A stretch of DNA of 64,000 bases from Pseudobutyrivibrio sp. GTDB taxonomy: Bacteria > Bacillota > Clostridia > Lachnospirales > Lachnospiraceae. Within the stretch, counting starts at the first letter, position 1; each line of letters starts with the position of its first letter. The DNA is taken from NCBI RefSeq assembly GCF_015057185.1, contig NZ_SVEV01000002.1:1-64000 (forward strand), written 5' to 3'. The notes under the pieces are model-generated. The model was not told the DNA's origin and did no database searches. It saw nothing but the letters and a program-made list of their open reading frames with translations. Positions 53,342-61,805 of the stretch are shown one piece after another. The position numbers and the translations under genes were made by a program.

Positions 53342-53705
53342 ATTTGCACTTATTATGCTCTTTGGTACCTTCATTGCATCATGCTCACAGATTGTACTTA
53401 AGAAAGCAGCAGAAAAAGAATATCCAAGCAAAATTGCAGAGTATTTAAATCCAGCAGTTATGGGAGCCTACATCGTATTCTTCGGAGCTTCAATCTGCTC
53501 AGTATTTGGATACAAGAAAGTGCCTCTTTCCCTTGGCCCAATCCTTGAGGCTACAGGCTACGTTTGGGTTGCCATATTAGGAAAAATTTTCCTCAAGGAA
53601 AAAATCGGCGCAAAGAAGGCAACAGGTTTATTCGTAATTATCATTGGTATTGTTATTGCCAGCTTTGGTTCAGATATCGCAAATGCGATAATTTCACTTT
53701 TTTAA
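53334..53705 (+). CDS. SMR/EamA-like small membrane transporter, subunit 2
   Basis: The 123-residue protein has four helices and the end GLFVIIIGIVIASFG typical of EamA/SMR halves. It overlaps subunit 1 by 8 bp (ATGATTAA), implying equal synthesis. Probable partner of subunit 1 in an ArnE/F-like heterodimer. Confidence 0.8.
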   Translation: MIKFALIMLFGTFIASCSQIVLKKAAEKEYPSKIAEYLNPAVMGAYIVFFGASICSVFGYKKVPLSLGPILEATGYVWVAILGKIFLKEKIGAKKATGLFVIIIGIVIASFGSDIANAIISLF

Positions 53706-53717
53706 TAGGATTTTAAA

Positions 53718-55256
53718 ATGAGTAAAAAAACAAAAAGTATCGTAAGTACCACTATTCTTATTACGATACTATCAATGTGCTTCAAGCTGCTAGGGTTTGT
53801 AAAACAAGCCGTAGTAGCTTATTATTTCGGCACAACGGCGGATACAGATGCATACTATTTGGCCTTTGGATTTGTAGGTACTCTTACATCTGCTTTTATT
53901 AGAGCCATAACACTTTCACTGGTCAGCATATACACCCACACCCTTGTAAATAAGGGACGCGATGCTGCATCCAAGCTCATCAGTGCATGCCTTGAGCTTT
54001 TGGTTCCGGTGGTCATGATGGTCACAGTGCTGGCATACATTTTTACACCGCTGATATCGGCAATGCTTTCGGTGGGATGGAGCGATAGCCCTGAAAAGGT
54101 TCAGCTGCTACAAACGTATTTACGAATCTGCTATCCATTTTTCTTGTTCGCAGTAATCACACTTGTTTGGACATCTGTTATGGATGCCAACAAAGATTTC
54201 GTGGTTAGTAGAACGGAGTCAGCAATAACCAGCACGGTTACCATTGCTTGCTGCGTTCTCCTTAGTCAAATGAAGGGCGTAGATGTTTTGGTCATCGCCC
54301 AATATATTAGCTACATTGCCTTCGGAACCCTTTTGTTGATCCGTGGCCGCAGGTACTTCAAGCTTTCCTTTGTAAAATTCAAGGAAGTGCCAGAGGTTAA
54401 AACTGTTTTGATGACAGCGGGCCCTCTTTTCATAGGAAACTCAGTAGCTCAGATTAATAGAATCGTAGACAATTCATTGTCCACAGGCATCAACGATGGA
54501 GCGCCAACAGCCCTCACCGATGCAGTTACACTAGAGGAGTTTGTTACATTCCTTCTCATCAACAATCTTGTGGACGTGCTATATGTTAACTTCTCAAATT
54601 ACACAGCCAGCGGCGATTTTGAGAAAATGACTGATGTCATGAAAAAGGCTATCAACATCATGATTTGTATCATGATTCCGGTTACGGTGGTTACATGCCT
54701 TACGGCAGATTCTATTGTTTCCATTGCCTTTGAGCGCGGCCAGTTCGATGGCACCTCAGTTGGAATGGTTACAGCAGCCCTTATTGGTTACGCCATAGGC
54801 TTTACTATTATGGGCGTTAGGGATATAGTTATTCGTGGTCTTTATTCCTTTAAGGATACGAAGAGGCCAATGATTACCGGATTTTTTGCAATGGCTTTTA
54901 ATGTGGTATTCAGTATCGTGCTTTCGCGATATATCGGAATAATGGGTATTACCCTTGCCAGCTCAATCAGTATGTTAATCAACTTCCTGATTAACGCACA
55001 CATGATCAAGAGTCACATACCAGGCTACAGATTTTCTGCTCACCTTCCAGTGCTTATAAAACAGCTGCCGGGTGTGGTATTTATCGTAGCCACTGTATAT
55101 GTTGTAAAAATGATATTTACCAATAATATTCTCGTATTCGGCTTCTCAGCCCTCATCGGACTTGCAGGCTACGGACTACTCCTTCTTTGCATGCGCATCG
55201 AAGAGGTGGAATATTTGAAATCGAAAGTATTTAGTCGATTAGGCTTAGCAAAATAA
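53718..55256 (+). CDS. MurJ/MviN-family lipid II flippase-like protein
   Basis: The 512-residue protein has about 14 helices and MurJ-like features: KQAVVAYYFGTTADTDAYYLAF at the end of helix 1-2 (about residues 29-50), GPLFIGNSVAQINRIVDNSL in helix 7, and conserved Arg/Asp residues in the central cavity. In a polysaccharide cluster it may flip a polyprenyl-linked glycan instead of lipid II. Start ATG 12 bp after subunit 2. Confidence 0.88.
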   Translation: MSKKTKSIVSTTILITILSMCFKLLGFVKQAVVAYYFGTTADTDAYYLAFGFVGTLTSAFIRAITLSLVSIYTHTLVNKGRDAASKLISACLELLVPVVMMVTVLAYIFTPLISAMLSVGWSDSPEKVQLLQTYLRICYPFFLFAVITLVWTSVMDANKDFVVSRTESAITSTVTIACCVLLSQMKGVDVLVIAQYISYIAFGTLLLIRGRRYFKLSFVKFKEVPEVKTVLMTAGPLFIGNSVAQINRIVDNSLSTGINDGAPTALTDAVTLEEFVTFLLINNLVDVLYVNFSNYTASGDFEKMTDVMKKAINIMICIMIPVTVVTCLTADSIVSIAFERGQFDGTSVGMVTAALIGYAIGFTIMGVRDIVIRGLYSFKDTKRPMITGFFAMAFNVVFSIVLSRYIGIMGITLASSISMLINFLINAHMIKSHIPGYRFSAHLPVLIKQLPGVVFIVATVYVVKMIFTNNILVFGFSALIGLAGYGLLLLCMRIEEVEYLKSKVFSRLGLAK

Positions 55257-55359
55257 TTGACTAGCCATCGTTGATAATTAACGAGTTATTATTGTATTTT
55301 TAAGGTTATTTATTTTAATTAGTTTTATATAAACAAGCACCTGATAAATATTTTAAATA
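55257..55359. other. AT-rich gap before RNA copy C
   Basis: No gene and no clear terminator. The stretch is AT-rich with a short TAATTAACGAGTTATTA palindrome-like segment. RNA copy C follows. Confidence 0.4.
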
Positions 55360-55445
55360 GCTGGTAGCTATCAAGCTCTGAGTGTTGTCGAAGGAAGCGT
55401 GTTAGCTGACGAAGACAATATCTCAGGCTTGAGAGCGTAACCAGC
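55360..55445 (+). ncRNA. 86-nt structured RNA element, copy C
   Basis: Outer stem GCTGGT/ACCAGC, CAAGC/GCTTG, CTGAG/CTCAG, TGTTGTC/GACAATA, apical hairpin AGC-GTGTTA-GCT. Compared with copy B the apical hairpin changes on both sides, which supports pairing. It lies 44 bases before the aminotransferase start. Confidence 0.88.
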
Positions 55446-55489
55446 AAGTTAAAAACTCAGTAGGTGCTAGGTGTAATAAGGAGGAAATT

Positions 55490-56665
55490 ATGATTCCAGT
55501 TATGAATGTGCAAAGACAGTATGCTTCTTTGCAGGAAGAATTAGATAATGCAGCTCTTGAGGTACTTCACTCAGGCGGATATATTTTAGGACCAAAGGTA
55601 ACAGATTTTGAAAAACAGTTTGCAGACTACTGCGGCGCTAAGTATGCAGTTGGTGTAGGCAATGGTACAGATGCTCTTGTTATCGCGCTTTTAGCTGCAG
55701 GCATTGGCCAGGGTGACGAGGTCATCACAACTGCTATGACATTTGTTTCCACAGCAGAGGCGATTGCTCAGGTTGGCGCTACACCAGTATTTGTAGACAT
55801 TGATTCTGAGACTTACACAATGGACCCAAGCAAGCTTGAGGCAGCTTTCACATCAAAAACAAAGGCTGTCATCCCTGTTCATATTTATGGTCAGGCTGCA
55901 GATATGGATGAGATTTGCAAAATCGCTCATAGCCACAACGCTCTTGTTATCGAGGATTGTGCTCAGGCTGCTGGAGCAAAATATAAGGGACGTCGCACCT
56001 GCTCACTTGGTGACATCGCTTGCGTTTCATTTTTCCCTACAAAGAACCTTGGCGCTGCTGGTGATGCAGGTATCATCGTGACTAGCAACGAGGATTTATA
56101 TAAGGGCTGCATGGCATACCGCGTTCACGGTTCTGGCCTCAACGGTGCTTACACATACGCTAGACTCAATGGACAGGAGTTCGACGAGAGCAAAATTGAT
56201 TTCCACGGAAATCTTCCAAAATACTACAACTATTTAGTAGGCTTCAACTCAAGACTTGATGCTCTTCAGGCAGCTATGCTTTCTGTAAAGCTTCCACATT
56301 TAGATGATTGGAACGAGCGTCGTCGTCAGATTGCAGCAATCTACAATGAAAAAATTACAAACGACAAACTTTCAAAGCCAGTAGTAGCTGATTACAACGA
56401 GCACATCTTCTACGTTTACCCAATGAAGGTAAATGACAGAGCAAAGTTTAGAGCATACATGGAAGAAAAGGGCATTGCAACAGGTGTTTACTTCCCAGTT
56501 CCAATGCATGAACAGGCTTGCTTCGGACAGCTTGGTTACAAGCATGGTGATTTCCCAGTTGCTGAGGATTTGGCAGAGCACGGAGTTACAATCCCTATGT
56601 TCCCAGAGCTCACAGACGAAGAAATCCAGACAGTAATTGATGCTATAAATGCATATACAGAATAA
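55490..56665 (+). CDS. DegT/DnrJ/EryC1/StrS-family sugar aminotransferase
   Basis: The 391-residue PLP enzyme opens with IPVMNVQRQYASLQEEL, has VGVGNGTDALVIAL, EDCAQAAGAKYKG, and the PLP-binding Lys185 in FFPTKNLGAAGDAG. These enzymes aminate nucleotide-linked keto sugars. It probably makes an amino sugar for the polymer; no dedicated keto-sugar dehydratase other than CapE is in the window. ATG follows AAGGAGG. Confidence 0.92.
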   Translation: MIPVMNVQRQYASLQEELDNAALEVLHSGGYILGPKVTDFEKQFADYCGAKYAVGVGNGTDALVIALLAAGIGQGDEVITTAMTFVSTAEAIAQVGATPVFVDIDSETYTMDPSKLEAAFTSKTKAVIPVHIYGQAADMDEICKIAHSHNALVIEDCAQAAGAKYKGRRTCSLGDIACVSFFPTKNLGAAGDAGIIVTSNEDLYKGCMAYRVHGSGLNGAYTYARLNGQEFDESKIDFHGNLPKYYNYLVGFNSRLDALQAAMLSVKLPHLDDWNERRRQIAAIYNEKITNDKLSKPVVADYNEHIFYVYPMKVNDRAKFRAYMEEKGIATGVYFPVPMHEQACFGQLGYKHGDFPVAEDLAEHGVTIPMFPELTDEEIQTVIDAINAYTE

Positions 56666-56702
56666 ATAGGGTTTATATTTACACTTTATTATGGTAAAGT
56701 AA

Positions 56703-56733
56703 AGGAGTATGCGTGGAGCACACGTATACTCCT
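56703..56733 (+). promoter_or_regulatory. Leader hairpin before metY
   Basis: AGGAGTATGCGTG and CACGTATACTCCT pair over 13 bp (one G-T) around GAGCA, followed by ATTTTAG. A weak promoter (TTTATA, 17 bp, TAAAGT at 56672-56700) ends just upstream. Confidence 0.6.
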
Positions 56734-56747
56734 ATTTTAGTTAATAA

Positions 56748-56884
56748 TAACAAGCTCTAGAACATGTTGGAAGGCGCGAGCAGGAAGGCTCCATCCGAAC
56801 AAGGAGGGACCCTTTGGGAGGATTCCTTGTGAAGGAATGGAAGGTGGCCTGCGGGAGTTTTGAAAGACTAGGTTGAGCTTGTTA
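56748..56884 (+). ncRNA. Rod-like structured leader of metY
   Basis: TAACAAGCTC (56748-56757) and GAGCTTGTTA (56875-56884) pair over 10 bp. Nested inside are GCAGG/CCTGC (56770-56774 and 56848-56852), TCCAT/ATGGA, ACAAGGA/TCCTTGT (56799-56805 and 56824-56830) and CCC/GGG. The 137-nt rod lies 15 bases before the metY start. I do not recognise it as a SAM, T-box or cobalamin element. Confidence 0.65.
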
Positions 56885-56899
56885 TAGATGGAGGTAAAA

Positions 56900-58174
56900 A
56901 TGAGCAAGGGAATAGGTACTAGATGTGTGCAGGCTGGTTATACTCCAGGAAATGGCGAGCCACGTCAGATTCCAATTGTGCAGTCTACAACTTTTAAATA
57001 TGACACAAGTGAGGACATGGGAAAGCTTTTTGATTTAGAGGCTTCAGGATATTTCTACACACGTCTTCAAAATCCAACAAATGACTATGTCGCTGCAAAA
57101 ATCGCAGCCCTCGAGGGTGGTACAGCAGCAATGCTTACATCATCAGGACAGGCTGCAAACTTTTTTGCGCTTTTCAATATTTGTGAGTGCGGCAGCCATA
57201 TCGTAGCGTCATCTTCAATTTATGGAGGTACATTCAATCTCATCGAAGTTACCATGAAAAAAATGGGTATTGATGTTACATTTGTTTCTCCAAAGGCTAC
57301 AGAGGAAGAGCTAAACGCAGCATTCCAGGATAATACTCGCGCGGTGTTTGGTGAGACTATCGCTAATCCAGCGCTTACAGTTTTGGATATCGAGAAATTT
57401 GCAAAGGTTGCTCATGAGCATGGGGTTCCACTTATTGTTGATAATACATTCCCTACACCTGTAAACTGCCGTCCAATCGAGTGGGGCGCAGATATCGTTA
57501 CACACTCTACTACAAAATACATGGATGGCCACGGTGCAGCAGTTGGTGGATGTATCGTAGATTCAGGAAAGTTTGATTGGATGGCTCACGCTGACAAATT
57601 CCCAGGACTTTGCACACCAGACGACAGCTATCACGGCATCATATACGCTGAGAAATTCGGCAAGGAAGGCGCATTCATCACAAAAGCTACAGCACAGCTT
57701 ATGCGTGACTTTGGATGCATCCAGTCACCTCAGCATGCATTTATTTTAAATCTTGGACTTGAGTCACTTCACGTGCGTATGCCACGTCACGTTGAAAACG
57801 GTCTTGCAGTAGCAAAATTCTTAAAGGATCAGCCAGAGGTTGCAAAGGTTACATACCCAGGTCTTGAGGGGGATGAGTACTATGAGATGGCTCAGAAATA
57901 TCTTCCTAATGGCGGTTGCGGTGTTGTTTCCTTCGAGCTCAAGGGTGGACGTGCAGCAGCAGAGTCTTTCATGAAAAAGCTCAAGCTCATCGCTATCGAG
58001 ACACACGTTGCCGATGCTCGTAGCTGCTGCTTGAATCCAGCCACATCTACACATCGTCAGATGACAGATGAGCAGCTTGAGGCAGCTGGCATCCCAGCAG
58101 GCCTTATCCGCGTATCTTGCGGTCTTGAGGACAGCGAAGATCTTGTTGCTGACATTGCACAGGCATTAAAATAA
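56900..58174 (+). CDS. metY: O-acetylhomoserine sulfhydrylase
   Basis: The 424-residue PLP enzyme of the Cys/Met metabolism family has YTRLQNPTN, SSGQAANFFALF, and the PLP lysine in HSTTKYMDGHG (near residue 205). It forms homocysteine from O-acetylhomoserine and sulfide. It is a housekeeping gene placed inside the polysaccharide cluster. The start at 56900 follows GGAGG; 56888 lies within that site. A long structured leader precedes it. Confidence 0.93.
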   Translation: MSKGIGTRCVQAGYTPGNGEPRQIPIVQSTTFKYDTSEDMGKLFDLEASGYFYTRLQNPTNDYVAAKIAALEGGTAAMLTSSGQAANFFALFNICECGSHIVASSSIYGGTFNLIEVTMKKMGIDVTFVSPKATEEELNAAFQDNTRAVFGETIANPALTVLDIEKFAKVAHEHGVPLIVDNTFPTPVNCRPIEWGADIVTHSTTKYMDGHGAAVGGCIVDSGKFDWMAHADKFPGLCTPDDSYHGIIYAEKFGKEGAFITKATAQLMRDFGCIQSPQHAFILNLGLESLHVRMPRHVENGLAVAKFLKDQPEVAKVTYPGLEGDEYYEMAQKYLPNGGCGVVSFELKGGRAAAESFMKKLKLIAIETHVADARSCCLNPATSTHRQMTDEQLEAAGIPAGLIRVSCGLEDSEDLVADIAQALK

Positions 58175-58258
58175 TTTTTCCACAGCTAATTACCCAGTAA
58201 CAAAATCGAAAGTGGCAAAACAAATTATATTAGAGTAAAATAATGTAGATTACAGAAT

Positions 58259-58288
58259 GAGATGGTTACAATAACCATCTCTTTTTTT
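58259..58288 (+). terminator. Stem-loop and T-run between metY and the MBOAT gene
   Basis: GAGATGGTTA and TAACCATCTC pair perfectly over 10 bp around CAA, followed by TTTTTTT. It looks like an intrinsic terminator, yet it ends directly at the AGGAG site of the next gene and begins 17 bp after a TAAAAT box (58236-58241). It could therefore be an attenuator or a 5' stem of the MBOAT transcript. Confidence 0.75.
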
Positions 58289-58298
58289 AGGAGAAATT

Positions 58299-59822
58299 AT
58301 GTTATTTAATTCATATATTTTTATATTTTTATTTTTACCAATTTGCATAGTGGGATATTTCCTTTTGAACAAAACAGGGAAATATCAGCTGGGGCACGCC
58401 TTTTTGCTGGGCATGTCATTGTGGTTCTATGGCTATTTTAATCCGGCCTATCTGCTTATTATCATTTCCAGTGTTTGCGTCAACTACACTATTTTCCGCC
58501 TCATGGACAGACGTCAAAATGTAGCTCTTCTAAACGCTTCCATTGAAAATCCAGAATTAGATATTGTTCCAAACACAAGAGTTGGACGATTAAACTCCTG
58601 CAAACCTATCATGGTTCTCGGGGTTGCTATCAATCTTGGCATCATATTCTATTTCAAGTACATGGATTTCTTCATTGAAAATGTTAATGCCATCGCCAAA
58701 ACTGATTGGCCACTTATGCACATCGTGCTGCCTCTTGGTATTAGCTTTTTCACATTCCAGCAGATTTCCTTTATCGTGGACGCCTATAGAGGCGAGGTTC
58801 CTAAATACGACTTTTTAACATATGCTTGCTACGTTACATTTTTTCCACAGCTGATTGCTGGCCCTATCGTTACTCATGATGAGCTCATTCCACAGCTTCG
58901 TGACGTTAAAAAGAAGACAATCAATTGGGACAATATGGCAAAGGGCTTTTATATGTTTGCCCTGGGCCTCGGCAAAAAAGTATTGTTAGCAGATGTGTTT
59001 GGCGTAGCTGTTAGCTGGGGCTTCAATGACGTCTCAGGCCTAAAGGCCACAAACGCAATTATGGTATTGTTAGCATATTGCTTCCAGTTGTACTTTGATT
59101 TTAGTGGATATTGCGACATGGCCATTGGACTTGGCCAGATGCTAAATATAGATTTGCCGGTGAATTTCAATTCGCCATACAAGGCTCTTACAATCACCGA
59201 TTTTTGGAATCGTTGGCACATGACTCTCAGCCGATTTTTCACCAGATATGTCTACATTCCATTAGGTGGCAATCGCAAGGGAAATATTCGTACATACGTT
59301 AATTTATTCATCGTATTTTTGCTTAGTGGCTTCTGGCATGGCGCTGCATGGACCTTTGTGCTGTGGTCTGTACTCAATGGTATTTTTGTAATCATCACGA
59401 GAATGTTCAGAAAAACCTTCGAAGAGATGCACCCAGCATTGGGCTGGCTCATTACCCAGGGATTTTTCAACCTTACATTGGTGTTCTTTAGAGCCAATAC
59501 AATCGGCGATGCAATAGAGTTTATCAAGCAAATTCTCTATGTTGATTTTACAAATATCGATGTAAATATTTTGCACGCCTTCCAGACACCGATGTTGAAA
59601 TTCTTCTTGGACGGAACGGCTGTGACTAATTCATTGCCATTTATATATGTTGGAATGTATTACTTCCTTGCTCTATTCATAGTTTTAGGATGTAAGAATT
59701 CTCATGAGAAAATGGTGAGCTTTACCGTAAATGCGAAATCCTTAATTTGGACTGCGGTGCTACTTGCAGCCAGCATTTTGTCGTTTAGTGGAATCAGCAC
59801 ATTTTTATATTTTAATTTTTAG
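58299..59822 (+). CDS. MBOAT-family O-acyltransferase (AlgI-like)
   Basis: The 507-residue protein has about 11 helices and the family hallmarks: YCDMAIGLGQMLNIDLPVNF, the TDFWNRWHMTLSRFF block and the catalytic His in LSGFWHGAAWTFVLW. It passes acetyl groups across the membrane for O-acetylation of an exported glycan. The next gene encodes an SGNH-like anchored protein, the usual partner. ATG follows AGGAG. Confidence 0.93.
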   Translation: MLFNSYIFIFLFLPICIVGYFLLNKTGKYQLGHAFLLGMSLWFYGYFNPAYLLIIISSVCVNYTIFRLMDRRQNVALLNASIENPELDIVPNTRVGRLNSCKPIMVLGVAINLGIIFYFKYMDFFIENVNAIAKTDWPLMHIVLPLGISFFTFQQISFIVDAYRGEVPKYDFLTYACYVTFFPQLIAGPIVTHDELIPQLRDVKKKTINWDNMAKGFYMFALGLGKKVLLADVFGVAVSWGFNDVSGLKATNAIMVLLAYCFQLYFDFSGYCDMAIGLGQMLNIDLPVNFNSPYKALTITDFWNRWHMTLSRFFTRYVYIPLGGNRKGNIRTYVNLFIVFLLSGFWHGAAWTFVLWSVLNGIFVIITRMFRKTFEEMHPALGWLITQGFFNLTLVFFRANTIGDAIEFIKQILYVDFTNIDVNILHAFQTPMLKFFLDGTAVTNSLPFIYVGMYYFLALFIVLGCKNSHEKMVSFTVNAKSLIWTAVLLAASILSFSGISTFLYFNF

Positions 59823-59830
59823 TAGAGATA

Positions 59831-59897
59831 GCCTATAACTTACACACCTAAGTTTTACTTAAGCGAAGGGATACTTTGGTGTGAAAGCGTAACAGGC
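59831..59897 (+). ncRNA. Shortened relative of the 86-nt RNA (67 nt, copy E)
   Basis: It ends GAAAGCGTAACAGGC, close to the GAGAGCGTAAC end of copies A-D. The outer stem GCCTAT/ACAGGC has one mismatch and the inner stem is CACACC/GGTGTG plus AAGT/ACTT. The 3' strand is followed at once by AGGAG of the next gene, so pairing could affect ribosome access. Confidence 0.6.
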
Positions 59898-59908
59898 AGG
59901 AGATATAA

Positions 59909-60988
59909 ATGAAGGTTAAAGAAAAAAGTAAAAAATGGCTCATAGCAGCCTTGGCACTTGCTCTTGTTATTCTTACAGCTTGCGCCGGAATAATCATATA
60001 TGTGGATCCATATTTTCATTATCATGCTCCAATCAGTGGATTGTATTATGAGCTTGATAATGAGCGTAGCCAAAACGATGGTATCATCAAGCATTTTGAG
60101 TATGATGGAATGATAATCGGCACATCTATGGCGGAGAATTTCAAAACCAGTGAGGCAGAGGAGCTCTTCGGTGGCACATTTATTAAGGTTCCATTTGCAG
60201 GAGGTACCTACAAGGAGCAAAACGATAATATCGCAAATGCGATAGAAGCAAACCCTAATTTGAAAACTGTAATTCGCCCTCTTGATTATGCCTACCTTAT
60301 GGACGACCCTGATAGAGTTCGCGACGATTTGGGCTCTTATCCAGATTATCTTTATGATAACAATCCGTTTAATGACGTAAATTATATTTTCAACAAGGAC
60401 ATACTTTTTAATATTTGCCTACCAATGCTTCAGCATACTAACTCTGATAAAAAAAGTGGCATTACTAGCTTTGACGATTATGCCAACTGGATGGATGAGG
60501 TTGAGTTTGGTGCAGATGTGGTTCTTGGAGATAGAACAGAGTACAAATCACCAGAAAGCGTTCAGCCATTTGTGGACGAGGTTAAGGAAATGGTTGAGGC
60601 AAATATTACTCAAAATGTTACTGACCTTGCTAAGGCAAATCCGGATGTTGATTTTTACTACTACCTGACTCCTTATTCAATTGCATGGTGGGGCTCACAG
60701 GTGGAGCTTGGAAACGCTAACCGCTGGATTGAGGCAGAAAAATACGCAATTGAGCTGATGCTTGAGTGCGATAATATTCATTTATATTCCTTTAATAACG
60801 AATTTGATATAACAACAAACCTTGACAATTACAGTGATGAGTGTCATCATGGGGAGTGGATTAATACTCAGAATTTAGCATGGATATACTCAGGGACAGA
60901 TGAGTTAACTGCCGAAAACTATGAAGACTACATCGCAGTCGAGAAGGATTTTTATCTTAATTATGATTATAATTCACTGATTAGGTGA
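59909..60988 (+). CDS. SGNH-like membrane-anchored partner of MBOAT acyltransferase
   Basis: The 359-residue protein has an N-terminal membrane anchor (about 10-32; not a lipobox by position) and an extracytoplasmic domain with MIIGTSMAENF near residue 68 (GxS-type block) and a late DECHHGEW with Asp and His, fitting an SGNH-type catalytic set. Such proteins finish O-acetyl transfer after MBOAT. Catalysis is inferred from these two motifs. ATG follows GGCAGGAG. Confidence 0.7.
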   Translation: MKVKEKSKKWLIAALALALVILTACAGIIIYVDPYFHYHAPISGLYYELDNERSQNDGIIKHFEYDGMIIGTSMAENFKTSEAEELFGGTFIKVPFAGGTYKEQNDNIANAIEANPNLKTVIRPLDYAYLMDDPDRVRDDLGSYPDYLYDNNPFNDVNYIFNKDILFNICLPMLQHTNSDKKSGITSFDDYANWMDEVEFGADVVLGDRTEYKSPESVQPFVDEVKEMVEANITQNVTDLAKANPDVDFYYYLTPYSIAWWGSQVELGNANRWIEAEKYAIELMLECDNIHLYSFNNEFDITTNLDNYSDECHHGEWINTQNLAWIYSGTDELTAENYEDYIAVEKDFYLNYDYNSLIR

Positions 60989-61074
60989 GTTTGTAGCTAT
61001 CAAGCTCTTGGGGCTACTCAAGGGAGACATGTTAGTCGACCTGAGTGACCTCGAGGCTTGAGAGCGTAACAAAC
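60989..61074 (+). ncRNA. 86-nt structured RNA element, copy D
   Basis: Outer stem GTTTGT/ACAAAC, CAAGC/GCTTG, CTTGGG/CTCGAG with G-T pairs, TACTCA/TGAGTG, apical hairpin GAC-ATGTTA-GTC. It begins on the base after the SGNH stop codon and lies 61 bases before the ABC transporter start. It is the most diverged copy, yet still 86 nt. Confidence 0.85.
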
Positions 61075-61135
61075 GGAGTAGAGCTAGAGTGCCCTACGGG
61101 AGCAAGAAAAACTACAAGGAGTCATATATTATATT

Positions 61136-61801
61136 ATGATTGAAATTAAAAATATTAAGAAAAAATACAAGCGTCACCATGTTCTGAATGGTGTTGACTT
61201 TGTTGTGGAGCCAGGAGAGATTGTGGGTATCCTTGGCGAGAACGGCAGCGGCAAATCTACGCTGCTTACAATTATGGCAGGTTTGCAAAAGCCTGACAGT
61301 GGATTTTTCAATATTGACGGCAAGGATTTGTTGAAAAATACCAGAATTAGAAATGAGTTGGTATCATATGTTCCACAGGAAACTCCACTTATTACAGAGC
61401 TTACCGCCTGGGACAATCTTAGAATGTGGTACACTCCAGAAAAATTAAAGAAGGAGCTTGAAGGTGGATTCCTTGCAATGCTTGGAATCGACCAGTTTAT
61501 AAAGGTGCCAGTTAACCAGATGTCTGGCGGAATGAAAAAGCGACTTACAATAGGCTGCGCCATCAATTCCAATCCAAAGCTTTTGCTTTTAGATGAGCCA
61601 ACTGCAGCCCTCGACTTGGTGTGCAAGGAGCGAATCTACACATACTTTGAGCAGTTCAAAAGACAGGGCGGTTCTCTTATTATTGCCACTCATGAGGTTC
61701 AGGAAATTGAGCTTTGCGACAAGTGCTTCATCCTCAAAGAGGGAGTACTTTCACCATATAAATACGACGGGGATATTCCTCATTTGATAGGAAGATTATA
61801 G
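61136..61801 (+). CDS. ABC transporter ATP-binding protein
   Basis: The 221-residue ATPase has Walker A (GENGSGKST near 34-42), Q-loop (VPQET), signature MSGGMKKR, Walker B (LLLLDEPTAAL) and H-loop (THE). It pairs with the ABC-2 permeases directly downstream to form an exporter. It follows RNA copy D. AAGGAG lies 15 bases before the ATG, longer than usual. Confidence 0.92.
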   Translation: MIEIKNIKKKYKRHHVLNGVDFVVEPGEIVGILGENGSGKSTLLTIMAGLQKPDSGFFNIDGKDLLKNTRIRNELVSYVPQETPLITELTAWDNLRMWYTPEKLKKELEGGFLAMLGIDQFIKVPVNQMSGGMKKRLTIGCAINSNPKLLLLDEPTAALDLVCKERIYTYFEQFKRQGGSLIIATHEVQEIELCDKCFILKEGVLSPYKYDGDIPHLIGRL

Positions 61802-61805
61802 AGCT

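Noticed and set aside
56748-56884. SAM-I, T-box or cobalamin riboswitch upstream of metY
   Set aside because: The conserved cores of those families are not visible; only nested helices are seen.
60989-61074. Mobile repeat (MITE) explanation for the 86-nt copies
   Set aside because: All copies share orientation, lie only between cluster genes, and differ by paired substitutions, which fits selection on RNA structure better than recent transposition.
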